From assembly GCF_017876165.1 (NCBI RefSeq), contig NZ_JAGINQ010000030.1, positions 1-63,514 of the forward strand: 63,514 nucleotides of DNA, read 5' to 3'. The translations under genes were made by a program, and so were the position numbers. Positions 42,978 through 52,075 of this stretch are shown here, in pieces. The notes below the pieces were generated by a model, which was not told the origin of the DNA, ran no database searches, and was given only the letters and a program-made list of their open reading frames with translations. Origin of the DNA: Azospirillum soli (GTDB lineage: Bacteria > Pseudomonadota > Alphaproteobacteria > Azospirillales > Azospirillaceae). Within the stretch, counting starts at the first letter, position 1; each line of letters opens with the position of its first letter.

Positions 42978-43907
42978 TTATCGCGGATTTGCCCGACGGA
43001 GTTCCGCCATGGCGCAGCGGCCGGCGGCGAGGTCCCAGGCGGCGCAGCCGACGCTCTTGAACAGCCGGGGCCGGTCGGGCGACACGCGGCCTTCCAGCGC
43101 ATCGACCAGCGAGCGCGCCTTGGCCCAGTCGAAACCGGCCTGGATCAGATCGCCGGCCTCGTGCTTGGCGCCGGCCGGGTCGTCCAGGAAGACCTCGCTG
43201 CCGTGGATGGCGGTCGAACCATACTCCGCCATCTCCGGCTTGAAGGCGCCGACGCCGATCAGCAGCCGGTCGGGGCGGGGCGTCTCGTCATAGACCGGCT
43301 GGAGGCTGGTGGTCAGGGTGATGACGACCGAGGCCGCCGGGTCGACGGCGCCGACCGTGGCGCGCAGATCGAGGTTGAGGCCGGCGTACTTGCGGCAGAA
43401 GGCCTCCGCGCTGTCGAGGCTGCGCGCGTGGGCGTCCACGCGGATGCCGGGGTACAGGGCGGCCAGCGCCTCCGCGTGATGGGACGACTGCGTGCCGCAG
43501 CCGATCAGCGCGACGTGGTTCGGTGCCGTGCGGGCCAGCGTCCGGATCCCCAGCATGGAAATGCCGGCGGTGCGGCGGCCGGTGACGGTCGGGCCGTCCA
43601 GGATCGCCAGCGGCGCGCCGGTCGCCGCGTCGTAGGCGGCGACCACGCCATGGATGGTCGGCAGCCCCCGCGCCCCGTTGGCCGGGCAGACGTTGACCAG
43701 CTTGTGGATCCCGATGTCCTGGGCGGTGGCCGGCATCGACAGCAGAACGCCGTTCTCCGGCAGCGGCAGCACCTGCCGTTCCGGGCTGACGATCCGCCCG
43801 GCGGCGTAGTCGCGGGCGGCCTCGGCCAGAGCGTCGCACAGCCGGTCGAACGGCAGATGCGCGGCGGTCTGTTCGGCGGTCAGGATGGTCGGAACCGGCG
43901 CGGTCAT
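42978..43907 (-). CDS. ornithine cyclodeaminase / mu-crystallin family protein
   Basis: 309 residues from the ATG at 43907; the longer reading frame starts at a TTG. Rossmann segment NHVALIGCGTQSSHHAEAL, conserved KLVNVCPANGARGLPTIHGVV, GRRTAGISMLGIRTLA and LIGVGAFKPEMAE. The family includes ornithine cyclodeaminase, alanine dehydrogenase and pyrroline-2-carboxylate reductase (LhpI). Beside putA, a role in proline or hydroxyproline metabolism is attractive but unproven. Confidence 0.85.
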   Translation of the reverse strand: MTAPVPTILTAEQTAAHLPFDRLCDALAEAARDYAAGRIVSPERQVLPLPENGVLLSMPATAQDIGIHKLVNVCPANGARGLPTIHGVVAAYDAATGAPLAILDGPTVTGRRTAGISMLGIRTLARTAPNHVALIGCGTQSSHHAEALAALYPGIRVDAHARSLDSAEAFCRKYAGLNLDLRATVGAVDPAASVVITLTTSLQPVYDETPRPDRLLIGVGAFKPEMAEYGSTAIHGSEVFLDDPAGAKHEAGDLIQAGFDWAKARSLVDALEGRVSPDRPRLFKSVGCAAWDLAAGRCAMAELRRANPR

Positions 43908-44015
43908 GGAAGGGCGTTCCTCTGGATGGTTGGTGTTTCTGGCCGGATAATGGACGGCGATGCCCCACCCTTTCAATCGGATAAGGCCGCCCGCGGCAGG
44001 GCCTTCCTCACCCCC

Positions 44016-47000
44016 TCAACTGATCGCGACGAGGCTGGCGTTGCCGCCGGCCGCCGTGGTGTTGACGCTGAGCGACACTTCGTCCAGCAGCCAGTCGAGG
44101 GTGCAGTCCCCGTCACCGCCAGTCATGCCCTGCACCGTCACGATGGGGCCGGGCAGGTCGGCGATGCGCCGGTTCATGGCGGTCAGACGCTCCGCGTCGC
44201 CCTCGACCAGGGCACCGGCGAACGGCCCGGCCGCGTCCCAGTCCCCGGTCACCCGCAACCGGCGGGCCAGCTCGGCCGGCAGTCCGCGCAGCACGTCGGC
44301 CAGGGCGGCGGGCGCGTCGAGCACGGCGTCGTTGCCGGTGGCGAAGACGGCGCCCAGTTGCAGCAGCAGGCCGGTTTCCGTCTGCGGCAGCAGCAGGATG
44401 GTCCCGCGCCGGTGCAGCGCGTAGACGTTCTGTTCCCCCACCGGCCCGGCCAGTTCCACGCTGCCGCCGAGCGCGCTGCGGGTGGCGTAATCGGCGCAGC
44501 ACGCCGCCTCCGCCGTACGGCCTTTCGCCCGCAGCCAGTCGGCGTAGGCGTGGGCCGGGGCGCGGTCCGCCTCCGTCCCGCGCAGGGTCAGCACGGATTT
44601 CGGCCGGCGGCTCAGCAGGCGGGTGAGGTAGAGCGGACCGCCGGCCTTCGGGCCGGTGCCCGACAGGCCATGGCCGCCGAAGGGCTGCACGCCGACCACC
44701 GCGCCGATGGTATTGCGGTTGACGTAGACGTTGCCGGCCCGGATGCGCCCGGTCACCCGCTCGACGGTGGCGTCGATGCGCGTGTGCAGGCCAAAGGTCA
44801 GGCCGTAGCCCGTCGCGTTGATCGCATCGACCAGCGCGTCGATGTCGTCGCGGCGGAAGCGCAGCACGTGCAGCACCGGGCCGAACACCTCGCGCTGAAG
44901 ATCGGCGATGCGCTCGATCTCGATCAGCGTCGGGGCGACGAAGGTGCCGTTGGCGGTCTCGGCCGGCAGCGGCAGGGACTCCACCCGGCGGCCCTTGGCG
45001 CGCATGGCCTCGACGTGGCCGGTGATGATGTCCCGCGCCTCTTCGGTGATGACCGGGCCGATGTCGGTCGCCAGCCGGTCCGGGTTGCCGATGCGCAGTT
45101 CCCGCATCGCGCCCCGGAGCATGGCGAGCACGCGGTCGGCCACATCCTCCTGCAAACACAGGATGCGCAGGGCCGAGCAGCGCTGGCCCGCGCTGTCGAA
45201 GGCGGAGGCGATCACGTCGCCGACCACCTGTTCGGCCAACGCGGAGCTGTCCACGATCATGGCGTTCTGCCCGCCGGTCTCGGCGATCAGCGGGATCGGC
45301 GCCCCGTCCGGCGACAGGCGCCCGGCCAGCTGGCGCTGGATCAGCCGCGCCACCTCGGTGGAGCCGGTGAACATCACGGCGCGGGTGTCCGGGTTGCCGA
45401 CCAGGGCCGCCCCGACCTCGCCGGCGCCGGGGAGAAGCTGGACGGCACCGGCCGGAACCCCGGCCTCGCGCAGGATGCGCACGGCCTCGGCGGCGATCAG
45501 CGGGGTTTCCTCGGCCGGCTTGGCGAGCACCGGGTTGCCAGCGGCCAGCGCCGCCGCGACCTGTCCGGTGAAGATCGCCAGCGGGAAGTTCCACGGGCTG
45601 ATGCACACCACCGGCCCGAGCGGGACGTGGGTGGTGTTGCCGAATCCGTCGCGTACCTGCGCGCCGTAATAGCGCAGGAAGTCGATGGCCTCCCGCACCT
45701 CGGCGATGGCGTTGGGCAGGGACTTGCCGGCCTCCCGCACGATCAGGCCGAGCAGGGTCGGCATGCGCGCCTGCATGGCGTCCGCCGCGCGGAACAGGCT
45801 GGCGGCGCGTTCCGCCGGGGGCGTGGCGGCCCAGGCCGGGGCGGCGGCGACGGCATGGCGGACGGCGGCCCCGACTACCTCCTCCGTCGCTTCGATCACC
45901 GAACCGACCACGTCGCGGTGGTCGGCCGGGTTCAGCACCGGGCGGGCCTCGCCGCCCCGTTCCCCGTCCGCCAGCAGCGGGGCGGCGGTCCAGGGAACCC
46001 GCGCGCTGGCCGACAGGGCGGCGGACAGGCGGGCGAGCTCCTGTTCGTTGGACAGGTCGAGGCCGGCGGAGTTGGCGCGTTCCGGCGCGTACAGGTCGCG
46101 GGGCAGCGCGATCATCGCGTGCGGGGCGCCCAGCGGGGCGATGGAACGCGCGACCGCGACGGGATCGGCGACCAGCTCGTCGATGGGCACCGACTTGTCG
46201 GCGATGCGGTTGACGAAGGAGCTGTTGGCCCCGTTCTCCAACAGGCGGCGGACCAGATAGGCCAGCAGCGTCTCGTGCGTGCCAACCGGCGCGTAGACGC
46301 GGCAGGGGCGCTTCAGCGGCCCGACCACCTCCTTGTAGAGCGGCTCGCCCATGCCGTGCAGGCACTGGAACTCGTACTGGCCGACGTGGAAGTCGGGCCC
46401 GGCCAGCTCATAGATGGTCGCGAGGGTCTGGGCGTTGTGGGTGGCGAACTGCGGGAACACCGCGTCCGGCGCGCCCAGCAGCTTGCGCGCACAGGCCACG
46501 TAGGACACGTCGGTGTAGACCTTGCGCGTGTAGACCGGGAAGCCCTCAAGCCCGTCCACCTGCGCGCGCTTGATCTCGGCGTCCCAATAGGCGCCCTTGA
46601 CCAGCCGGACCATCAGCCGGTGGCCGCTGCGCCGCGCCAGATCGATCAGGAAGTCGATGACGTAGGGGCAGCGCTTGCCGTAGGCCTGCACCACGAAGCC
46701 CAGGCCGTTCCATCCCGCCAGAACCGGATCGAAGCACAGCGATTCCATGAGGTCGAGCGAGAGTTCCAGGCGGTCGGCCTCCTCCGCGTCGATGTTCAGG
46801 CCGATGTCGTAGCCCTTGGCCAGCAGCGCCAGCTCCCGCACGCGCGGCAGCAGCTCCGCCATCACGCGGTCCGCCTGGGCGCGGGAATAGCGGGGGTGGA
46901 TGGCCGACAGCTTGATGGAGATGCCCGGCCCCTCGTGGATGCCGCGCCCGGCCGAGGCCTTGCCGATGGCGTGGATGGCCTGCTCGTAGTCGGCGTAGTA

Positions 47001-47738
47001 GCGGGCGGCGTCCTCGGCGGTCAGCGCGGCCTCGCCCAGCATGTCGTAGGAATAGCGGAAGCCCTCCGCCTCCATCGCGCGGCTGTTGGCGAGCGCTTCG
47101 GCGATGGTCTGGCCGGTGACGAACTGTTCCCCCATCATGCGCATGGCGAAATCGACGCCCTTGCGGATCAGCGGCTCGCCGCCGCGCGCGATCATCCGGG
47201 TCAGCGCGGAGGACAGCGCCTGTTCGTTGACCGACGCGGTCAGCTTGCCGGTTATCAGCAGGCCCCAGGTGGCGGCGTTGACGAACAGCGACGGGCTGTT
47301 GCCGAGATGCGCTTGCCAGTCGCCGCCGGCCAGCTTGTCGCGGATCAGCGCATCGCGGGTGGCGGCGTCGGGGATGCGCAGCAGCGCTTCCGCCAGGCAC
47401 ATCAGGGCAAGGCCTTCCTGGCTGGACAGGCTGTATTCGTGGATCAGCCCTTCCACCCCGCGCCCCGGCGGCTTGGCGCGGAGTGCTGCGATCAGTGTGT
47501 GCGCGGTCGTCTCGGCGGCCTTGGCGGTCGCGGGGGGAAGCGTCGCCTGCTCCAGCAGGACGGGCAAACATTCGCTTTCCGGCCGGCGGTAGGCGGCGGT
47601 GATGGCGGCGCGCAGGTCGCTCGCCGGGCGGATCGGCCGGGCGAAGGCGGCGAAGGGATGCGGCCGCGTCTCAGGGCCGCACGAATCCGGACCGTGGCCG
47701 GGAACGGTGATGTCGTTCGGAGTGCTGAGGATCGTCAT
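44016..47738 (-). CDS. putA: bifunctional proline dehydrogenase / glutamate semialdehyde dehydrogenase PutA
   Basis: 1240 residues from the ATG at 47738. Oxidises proline to glutamate. The FAD-dependent PRODH domain (about 150-480) shows GPGISIKLSAIHPRYSRAQ, VRLVKGAYWDAEIKRAQ and QYEFQCLHGMGE. The NAD-dependent aldehyde dehydrogenase (about 560-1000) shows PWNFPLAIFTGQVAAALAAG, ETGGQNAMIVDSSAL and the nucleophile in SAGQRCSALR. The N-terminus lacks the ribbon-helix-helix of enteric PutA, so it does not repress itself; the divergent Lrp-type regulator probably does the control. A C-terminal extension after the dehydrogenase is present. Confidence 0.96.
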   Translation of the reverse strand: MTILSTPNDITVPGHGPDSCGPETRPHPFAAFARPIRPASDLRAAITAAYRRPESECLPVLLEQATLPPATAKAAETTAHTLIAALRAKPPGRGVEGLIHEYSLSSQEGLALMCLAEALLRIPDAATRDALIRDKLAGGDWQAHLGNSPSLFVNAATWGLLITGKLTASVNEQALSSALTRMIARGGEPLIRKGVDFAMRMMGEQFVTGQTIAEALANSRAMEAEGFRYSYDMLGEAALTAEDAARYYADYEQAIHAIGKASAGRGIHEGPGISIKLSAIHPRYSRAQADRVMAELLPRVRELALLAKGYDIGLNIDAEEADRLELSLDLMESLCFDPVLAGWNGLGFVVQAYGKRCPYVIDFLIDLARRSGHRLMVRLVKGAYWDAEIKRAQVDGLEGFPVYTRKVYTDVSYVACARKLLGAPDAVFPQFATHNAQTLATIYELAGPDFHVGQYEFQCLHGMGEPLYKEVVGPLKRPCRVYAPVGTHETLLAYLVRRLLENGANSSFVNRIADKSVPIDELVADPVAVARSIAPLGAPHAMIALPRDLYAPERANSAGLDLSNEQELARLSAALSASARVPWTAAPLLADGERGGEARPVLNPADHRDVVGSVIEATEEVVGAAVRHAVAAAPAWAATPPAERAASLFRAADAMQARMPTLLGLIVREAGKSLPNAIAEVREAIDFLRYYGAQVRDGFGNTTHVPLGPVVCISPWNFPLAIFTGQVAAALAAGNPVLAKPAEETPLIAAEAVRILREAGVPAGAVQLLPGAGEVGAALVGNPDTRAVMFTGSTEVARLIQRQLAGRLSPDGAPIPLIAETGGQNAMIVDSSALAEQVVGDVIASAFDSAGQRCSALRILCLQEDVADRVLAMLRGAMRELRIGNPDRLATDIGPVITEEARDIITGHVEAMRAKGRRVESLPLPAETANGTFVAPTLIEIERIADLQREVFGPVLHVLRFRRDDIDALVDAINATGYGLTFGLHTRIDATVERVTGRIRAGNVYVNRNTIGAVVGVQPFGGHGLSGTGPKAGGPLYLTRLLSRRPKSVLTLRGTEADRAPAHAYADWLRAKGRTAEAACCADYATRSALGGSVELAGPVGEQNVYALHRRGTILLLPQTETGLLLQLGAVFATGNDAVLDAPAALADVLRGLPAELARRLRVTGDWDAAGPFAGALVEGDAERLTAMNRRIADLPGPIVTVQGMTGGDGDCTLDWLLDEVSLSVNTTAAGGNASLVAIS

Positions 47739-47889
47739 TGGTCTCGTCGCCCTGTTCGACCGGCCGGGAGCGGCCTGTTTGTTGCCCAAGCGTATGAACC
47801 AAGCTTACGAATGGACCGGCCGTGGCTCCACAGTTGATTTCGCCGGTTTTCCGCGATAAGCACGGAGAAACAGGCAAAAGATCGTGACT

Positions 47890-48351
47890 ATGACGGACAT
47901 CGACAAGTTCGACCGGCGCATCCTCGCGACCTTGCAGGTCGATGGCCGGATTTCCGCTGTGGACCTCGCCGAACAGGTCGGCCTGTCGCCGACGACGACG
48001 GGCGAACGGCTGCGCCGCCTTCAGAAGGACGGCTACATCACCGGCTTCGGCGCGCGGCTGAACCCGCACCGGCTCGGCTTCGGGCTGCTGGTGTTCGTGG
48101 AGGTGCTGCTGGACAAGACCACGCCCGACGTCTTTGACAAGTTCGCCAAGGCGGTGCGCGCCATGCCGGAGGTGCTGGAGTGCCACATGGTCGCCGGCGG
48201 GTTCGACTATCTGGTCAAGACCCGCGTCGCCGACATGGCCTCCTACCGGCATTTCCTGGGGGAGGTTCTGCTCTCCCTGCCGGGCGTCAAGGAAACCCGC
48301 ACCTACGCGGTGATGGAGGAGGTGAAGAACGACAGCCCGCTGCCGCTATGA
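47890..48351 (+). CDS. Lrp/AsnC-family regulator, probable PutR
   Basis: 153 residues from the ATG at 47890 (a GTG at 47884 is possible; neither has a strong ribosome binding site). N-terminal helix-turn-helix (FDRRILATLQVDGRISAVDLAEQVGLSPTTT in two parts) and a RAM effector domain (VLECHMVAGGFDYLVKTRVADM). Divergent from putA across 151 bp, the standard arrangement of the proline-responsive activator PutR in alphaproteobacteria. Confidence 0.9.
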   Translation: MTDIDKFDRRILATLQVDGRISAVDLAEQVGLSPTTTGERLRRLQKDGYITGFGARLNPHRLGFGLLVFVEVLLDKTTPDVFDKFAKAVRAMPEVLECHMVAGGFDYLVKTRVADMASYRHFLGEVLLSLPGVKETRTYAVMEEVKNDSPLPL

Positions 48352-48672
48352 CGCGCGCGGCCCGTGGAGGATGACCAGGGCGCCGGCCACGCACAGGGCG
48401 GCGCCGGCCATGTCCCAGCGGTCGGGCCGCGACCCCTCGACCGCCCACATCCACAGCAGCGACGCCAGGATGTAGATGCCGCCGTAGGCCGCGTAGGCGC
48501 GTCCCGCGAAATCCGCGTCGATGCGGGTCAGCGCCCAGGCGAACAGCGCCAGACTGCCGATGCCCGGCAGCACCCACAGCGGCGTCTTGTCCAGCCGCAG
48601 CCACGCCCAGAAGGCGAAGCAGCCGGCGATCTCGCACACGGCGGCGGCGGCGTAGACGGCCAGCGCGTTCAC
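48346..48672 (-). CDS. YnfA/UPF0060 family small membrane protein
   Basis: 108 residues from the GTG at 48672, the family's usual length, with four membrane segments. Motifs CEIAGCFAFWAWLRL, YAAYGGIYILASLLWMW and PDRWDMAGAALCVAGALVI are diagnostic. Related to small multidrug transporters; some members were reported as efflux pumps, role here unknown. Overlaps the end of the MerR gene by 4 bp, so both form an operon. Its 3' end overlaps the convergent Lrp gene by 6 bp. Confidence 0.92.
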   Translation of the reverse strand: MNALAVYAAAAVCEIAGCFAFWAWLRLDKTPLWVLPGIGSLALFAWALTRIDADFAGRAYAAYGGIYILASLLWMWAVEGSRPDRWDMAGAALCVAGALVILHGPRAS

Positions 48673-49109
48673 GGGCGATCCCCCGGAGTGGGATTTGGGG
48701 CGGGATCCTGCGGCGACAGCGCCTCGATGATGCGGCAGTCGGCGACGCGCCCGTCGTTCCGGCACTGGTGCGCCAGACGGTCGAGTTCGGCGCGCAGCCG
48801 CTGGAGATCCGCGATTTTGCGCTCGACCTCGCGCAGTTGCTCGACCACGAGCGCATCGACCTCGCCGCAGGGCCGGTCCGGCTGGTCCGCCAGGGCGAGC
48901 AGCGCCCGCACCGTCTCCAACGGGAAGCCGAGGGCGCGCACCCGGCGCACGAAGGCCAGCCGCCGGACATGTTCCCCGTCATAGCTGCGGTAGTTTCCCG
49001 CCGTGCGCGCGGGCGGTGGCAGGATGCCGATCTGTTCGTAATAGCGGATGGTCTCCGCCTTCGTCCCGGTGGCCTTCGCCAGGGCTCCGATGCTCAGGCC
49101 CGGTTTCAT
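48669..49109 (-). CDS. MerR-family metal-responsive regulator
   Basis: 146 residues from the ATG at 49109. MerR helix-turn-helix (LSIGALAKATGTKAETIRYYEQIGILPPPART), a dimerisation helix with CGEVDALV near residue 80, and C-terminal cysteines HQC and ADC, the pattern of Pb/Cd/Zn/Co-sensing members. Divergent from a cation diffusion facilitator gene, with a typical MerR promoter palindrome between them. Confidence 0.92.
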   Translation of the reverse strand: MKPGLSIGALAKATGTKAETIRYYEQIGILPPPARTAGNYRSYDGEHVRRLAFVRRVRALGFPLETVRALLALADQPDRPCGEVDALVVEQLREVERKIADLQRLRAELDRLAHQCRNDGRVADCRIIEALSPQDPAPNPTPGDRP

Positions 49110-49120
49110 CGAAACACCCC

Positions 49121-49151
49121 TTGACCTTCTAGTTACTCGAAGGTCCATCGT
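49121..49151 (+). promoter_or_regulatory. MerR-type promoter/operator of the CDF gene
   Basis: TTGACC (-35, 49121-49126) followed after 19 bp by CATCGT (weak -10, 49146-49151). The palindrome ACCTTC-N9-GAAGGT (49124-49129, 49139-49144) fills the spacer. A long 19-bp spacer with a dyad inside it is the hallmark of MerR-activated metal-efflux promoters. Confidence 0.75.
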
Positions 49152-49186
49152 CATGGACGGCACACACAATTGCAAGGAGAGCCGTC

Positions 49187-49828
49187 ATGGGATCGTCCTG
49201 CTGCGCAAGCAGCTGTTCGTCGTCAAAGCCGCCGGTCGACCGGACCTACCGCCGCATCCTGTGGATCGCGCTGGCGGTCAACGCGACGATGTTCCTGGTC
49301 GAACTGGTCGCGGGGGCGGCGGCCGGGTCGGTGTCGCTCCAGGCCGACGCCATGGATTTTCTGGCCGATTCCGCGAATTACCTGATTTCGCTTCTGGTCC
49401 TCGGCATGGCGCTGACCTGGCGGGCGCGCGCCGCTTTGCTGAAGGGGCTGTCCCTCGGCGTCATCGGCCTTTGGGTGGCCGGGCAGACCCTGTGGAACGC
49501 GATTCATCAGACCGTGCCCGAGGCCCACGTCATGGGCGTGGTCGGCACCCTGGCGCTGCTGGCCAACGTCGGCGTCGCCGTTCTGCTGTACGCCCACCGG
49601 CACGGCGATTCGAACCGCCAGTCGGTGTGGATTTGCTCGCGCAACGACGCCATCGCCAATCTGGCGGTTCTGGCGGCGGCGGCGGGCGTCTTCGGCACGG
49701 GCACTGGCTGGCCCGACGTCGTGGTGGCCGCCGTGATGGCCGGACTGTCGGTGTCTGGCGCTGCGCAGATCGTCCGGCAGGCCCTCGCGGAACTCCGCCC
49801 CGGTCCGGCGGGGGTGGCCGCGGAATGA
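49187..49828 (+). CDS. cation diffusion facilitator family transporter
   Basis: 213 residues, AAGGAG ribosome binding site. It starts with a cysteine/serine-rich tail (MGSSCCASSCSSSK) that may bind metal, followed by six membrane segments. Metal sites: DAMDFLADSANYL in helix 2 and SRNDAIANLAVL in helix 5. It lacks the usual C-terminal cytoplasmic domain and so is shorter than typical CDF proteins. Controlled by the divergent MerR protein; probably exports a soft or transition metal such as Zn, Co, Cd or Pb. Confidence 0.88.
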   Translation: MGSSCCASSCSSSKPPVDRTYRRILWIALAVNATMFLVELVAGAAAGSVSLQADAMDFLADSANYLISLLVLGMALTWRARAALLKGLSLGVIGLWVAGQTLWNAIHQTVPEAHVMGVVGTLALLANVGVAVLLYAHRHGDSNRQSVWICSRNDAIANLAVLAAAAGVFGTGTGWPDVVVAAVMAGLSVSGAAQIVRQALAELRPGPAGVAAE

Positions 49829-49841
49829 GGATTTTTAGAAC

Positions 49842-49870
49842 CACTCTAAAAGAGTGTGAACAGCTGTTCA
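49842..49870. promoter_or_regulatory. hairpin and perfect palindrome before the manganese riboswitch
   Basis: CACTCT-AAA-AGAGTG (49842-49856) followed at once by the perfect 14-bp palindrome TGAACAGCTGTTCA (49857-49870). TGAACA...TGTTCA resembles operators of ArsR/SmtB-type metal repressors. It may be the control site of the mntP promoter, in addition to the riboswitch. Confidence 0.45.
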
Positions 49871-49889
49871 TATAGGTTGACGTTTGCGC

Positions 49890-50050
49890 GGGGTGGCGGT
49901 AGTTATCGCCCCAGCATTGGGGAGTAGCCACCCTCGGCGAAGAGGGGTGCGCGCCAACAGACTCGGGGCCGACCGACTTCAGGGACGCTCCGTGGCGCGC
50001 GCGGCAGCCGGACACTGGTCTGGAGGCTCGGCGAGACCGATGGCGCATCG
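49890..50050 (+). promoter_or_regulatory. yybP-ykoY manganese riboswitch
   Basis: Shows the family's conserved pieces in order: TTGGGGAGTAGCC (49918-49930), GCCAACAGACTCGG (about 49953-49966) and CTCGGCGAGACCG (about 50027-50039), within a region able to form the basal helix with GGGTGGC and GCCACCC. The class senses Mn2+ and commonly precedes mntP, which starts about 60 nt downstream. The exact ends are estimates. Confidence 0.85.
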
Positions 50051-50111
50051 TCCTTCGCGGCCAACCGGGGGATGGCGGCGCTGTCGTGTCCCGATTGGCC
50101 GGAGAAGTCCC

Positions 50112-50675
50112 ATGCTCGGCGTTACCTCCATCGCCCTTGCCGTCAGCCTCTCCATGGACAGCTTTGCCGCCGCGCTCGGCTGCGGCGCCGCGCAGAAGCG
50201 CCCCAGCGTTTCCGAGGCGTTGCGGGTCGGCCTTAGTTTCGGGGCGGTGCAGCTCGCCATGGCGCTCATCGGCTGGGCGCTGGGCGTGTCGTTTGCCGAA
50301 CAGGTTCAGGCCATCGACCACTGGATCGCCTTCGGCCTGCTGCTGTTGATCGGCGGGTCGATGGTCCGCAACGCCGTGGGTGGCGAGGAGGACGACGAGG
50401 CCGCCGTGAAGCGGTCGGGCTGGCTGGCCCTGCTGACCATGGCGGTCGCCACCAGCATCGACGCCAGCGCGGTCGGCGTCGGCCTCGCCATGGCCGACCT
50501 GGACATCGTGGTCACCGCGACGCTGATCGGCGTGGTCACCTTCCTGATGGGCTTCGGCGGCGTGCTGCTGGGCCGCGCCGCCGGTCCCCTGTTGGGCCGC
50601 CGGGCCGAGCTGGTCGGCGGCCTCGGTCTGATGGCCATCGGCGCCAAGATCCTCGTCGAGCACACCCTGTTCTAG
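50112..50675 (+). CDS. mntP: manganese efflux pump MntP
   Basis: 187 residues, six membrane segments. Conserved acidic metal sites in SLSMDSFAAALGCG (helix 1) and ATSIDASAVGVGLA (helix 4), and a charged loop GGEEDDEAAVKRSG. It exports Mn2+. It is expressed through the yybP-ykoY riboswitch directly upstream, a well-known pairing. Confidence 0.95.
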   Translation: MLGVTSIALAVSLSMDSFAAALGCGAAQKRPSVSEALRVGLSFGAVQLAMALIGWALGVSFAEQVQAIDHWIAFGLLLLIGGSMVRNAVGGEEDDEAAVKRSGWLALLTMAVATSIDASAVGVGLAMADLDIVVTATLIGVVTFLMGFGGVLLGRAAGPLLGRRAELVGGLGLMAIGAKILVEHTLF

Positions 50676-50699
50676 GCGGCGGGTTTCGATCAGGGGCGC

Positions 50700-51836
50700 T
50701 TACGGCATCAAATCCACGGCGACGAACACGCGGTCGAGCGCGCGGTTGGTGGCCTCGCGCACGATGCCGGCCTCGATCAACTCGTCCACCAGCAATTGCG
50801 CGCCTCGGAAGGTGCTGCCCAGCAGCTTCTGGACGCGGCGCACGGTGAAGGCCGGTTCGTCGAACAGAAACTCCAGAATCTCCGGCAGGCGGGAATTGCG
50901 GCGCTTTGTCCCGACCCGGCGGCGCCAGTGGGTTGCCGCCTGATCCAGCATCAGGGCGCGCTGGCGCTCGCGCCGGGCGGTTTCCGCTACCGTGTCGGCC
51001 AGCCACAGCCGCCAGGATTCGTCGCGGCCGCGCGCGGCGATGCCGGCGGCGGTGCGGTCGGTGTGCAGCGCGACGGACATGGGCAGCCACACCGACGGCA
51101 CCCGGCAGGTCCGCGCCACCGCCAGCGCCCCCATCAGCCGCGCCGACGGCACCGCCCAGCTGGGGATCCGCAGGTCGGGCGCCGGGCGCAGCAGTTCCGC
51201 CAGCATGCCGACCCCGCCGAGCAGGGCAGGGGCCTCGCCCGCCGCCTCCAGCCGTTCCAGCAGGACGACGGCTTCCCCCTCGCGCTGGGGTGAGAAGACC
51301 AGCCGCCCCGGATCGCGCCCCGACACCTCGGCCTCCAGGCAGCGCCACAGCGCCTCCATCCAGCCGAGCGTCCAGGGCAGCAGCGCGTCCGCGCGCGTAT
51401 CCGTGTCGTCATTCTCGTCCAGTGCCGGTGTGTCGAGGTCGGTCAGCCCGGCTTCCAGTTCCGCCACGGCGCGCCACGCGTCGGCCGCCGCGCCGCCGGT
51501 GGGGCACATGGGCGCGCGGCCGTCCTCGTAGCGAGCCGGGGCGGAAATCACGCCTTGGGAGAAGCGCGCGCCCTGCCACAGCGCGCGAACCGATTGGGCC
51601 GCCCCCCGCCCGGCGGTGGGAACGAGGTCGGTGCTGACGGTCGCCACCAGGAATTCCGTGCTGTCCACCGCGACGCCGTCCAACCGGGCCGCCGCGCAGG
51701 CCTCCCGCCGCGCCGCATCAGCCCACAGGCGGCGTTTGCGCAGGGGATCGTTGGTCACCTCCGCCAAGCGGCCGAGCGCGCGTTCGGCCTCCAACAGAGC
51801 GGTCAAAAGGGCGGGGGAGAGGGGCTGTGACGGCAT
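50700..51836 (-). CDS. DUF1612-like (RHE_PE00001 family) protein with C-terminal winged helix
   Basis: 378 residues from the ATG at 51836. The sequence (ALGRLAEVTNDPLRKRRLWADAARREACAAARLDGV near the start, LPEILEFLFDEPAFTVRRVQKLLGSTFRGAQLL and RALDRVFVAVDL near the end, each in parts) fits a family first annotated on Rhizobium plasmids, with a Fic-associated-like helix-turn-helix at about 300-378. No Fic HPFxxGNGR motif is present. Function unknown; its occurrence on secondary replicons suggests regulation or plasmid maintenance. Confidence 0.6.
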   Translation of the reverse strand: MPSQPLSPALLTALLEAERALGRLAEVTNDPLRKRRLWADAARREACAAARLDGVAVDSTEFLVATVSTDLVPTAGRGAAQSVRALWQGARFSQGVISAPARYEDGRAPMCPTGGAAADAWRAVAELEAGLTDLDTPALDENDDTDTRADALLPWTLGWMEALWRCLEAEVSGRDPGRLVFSPQREGEAVVLLERLEAAGEAPALLGGVGMLAELLRPAPDLRIPSWAVPSARLMGALAVARTCRVPSVWLPMSVALHTDRTAAGIAARGRDESWRLWLADTVAETARRERQRALMLDQAATHWRRRVGTKRRNSRLPEILEFLFDEPAFTVRRVQKLLGSTFRGAQLLVDELIEAGIVREATNRALDRVFVAVDLMP

Positions 51837-52075
51837 GGCCCCATGATACCGATCCGCGCCATCGCTACCAGCTGGTTCTGGGCCGGGTTCCGGGGCCTGT
51901 GTGGAATGTGTATTGTCTTTTGCGCCAGAGGACAAAAAATGGCTTTGCAGGCACGACGCGTTTTGGCAAACTCTACGGGACAAATAGAAATTAATACGCA
52001 GTGTTTGTGTGTAAATACTGTTGTATATCGTTTCTGCCGTGAGTCACTGAGTTTGGGCAACCGAAGGAGTGCGTC

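Noticed and set aside
43161..47837. 1558-residue plus-strand open frame opposite putA
   Set aside because: Mirror of putA and the cyclodeaminase gene; composition is that of an antisense GC-rich shadow, with no domain.
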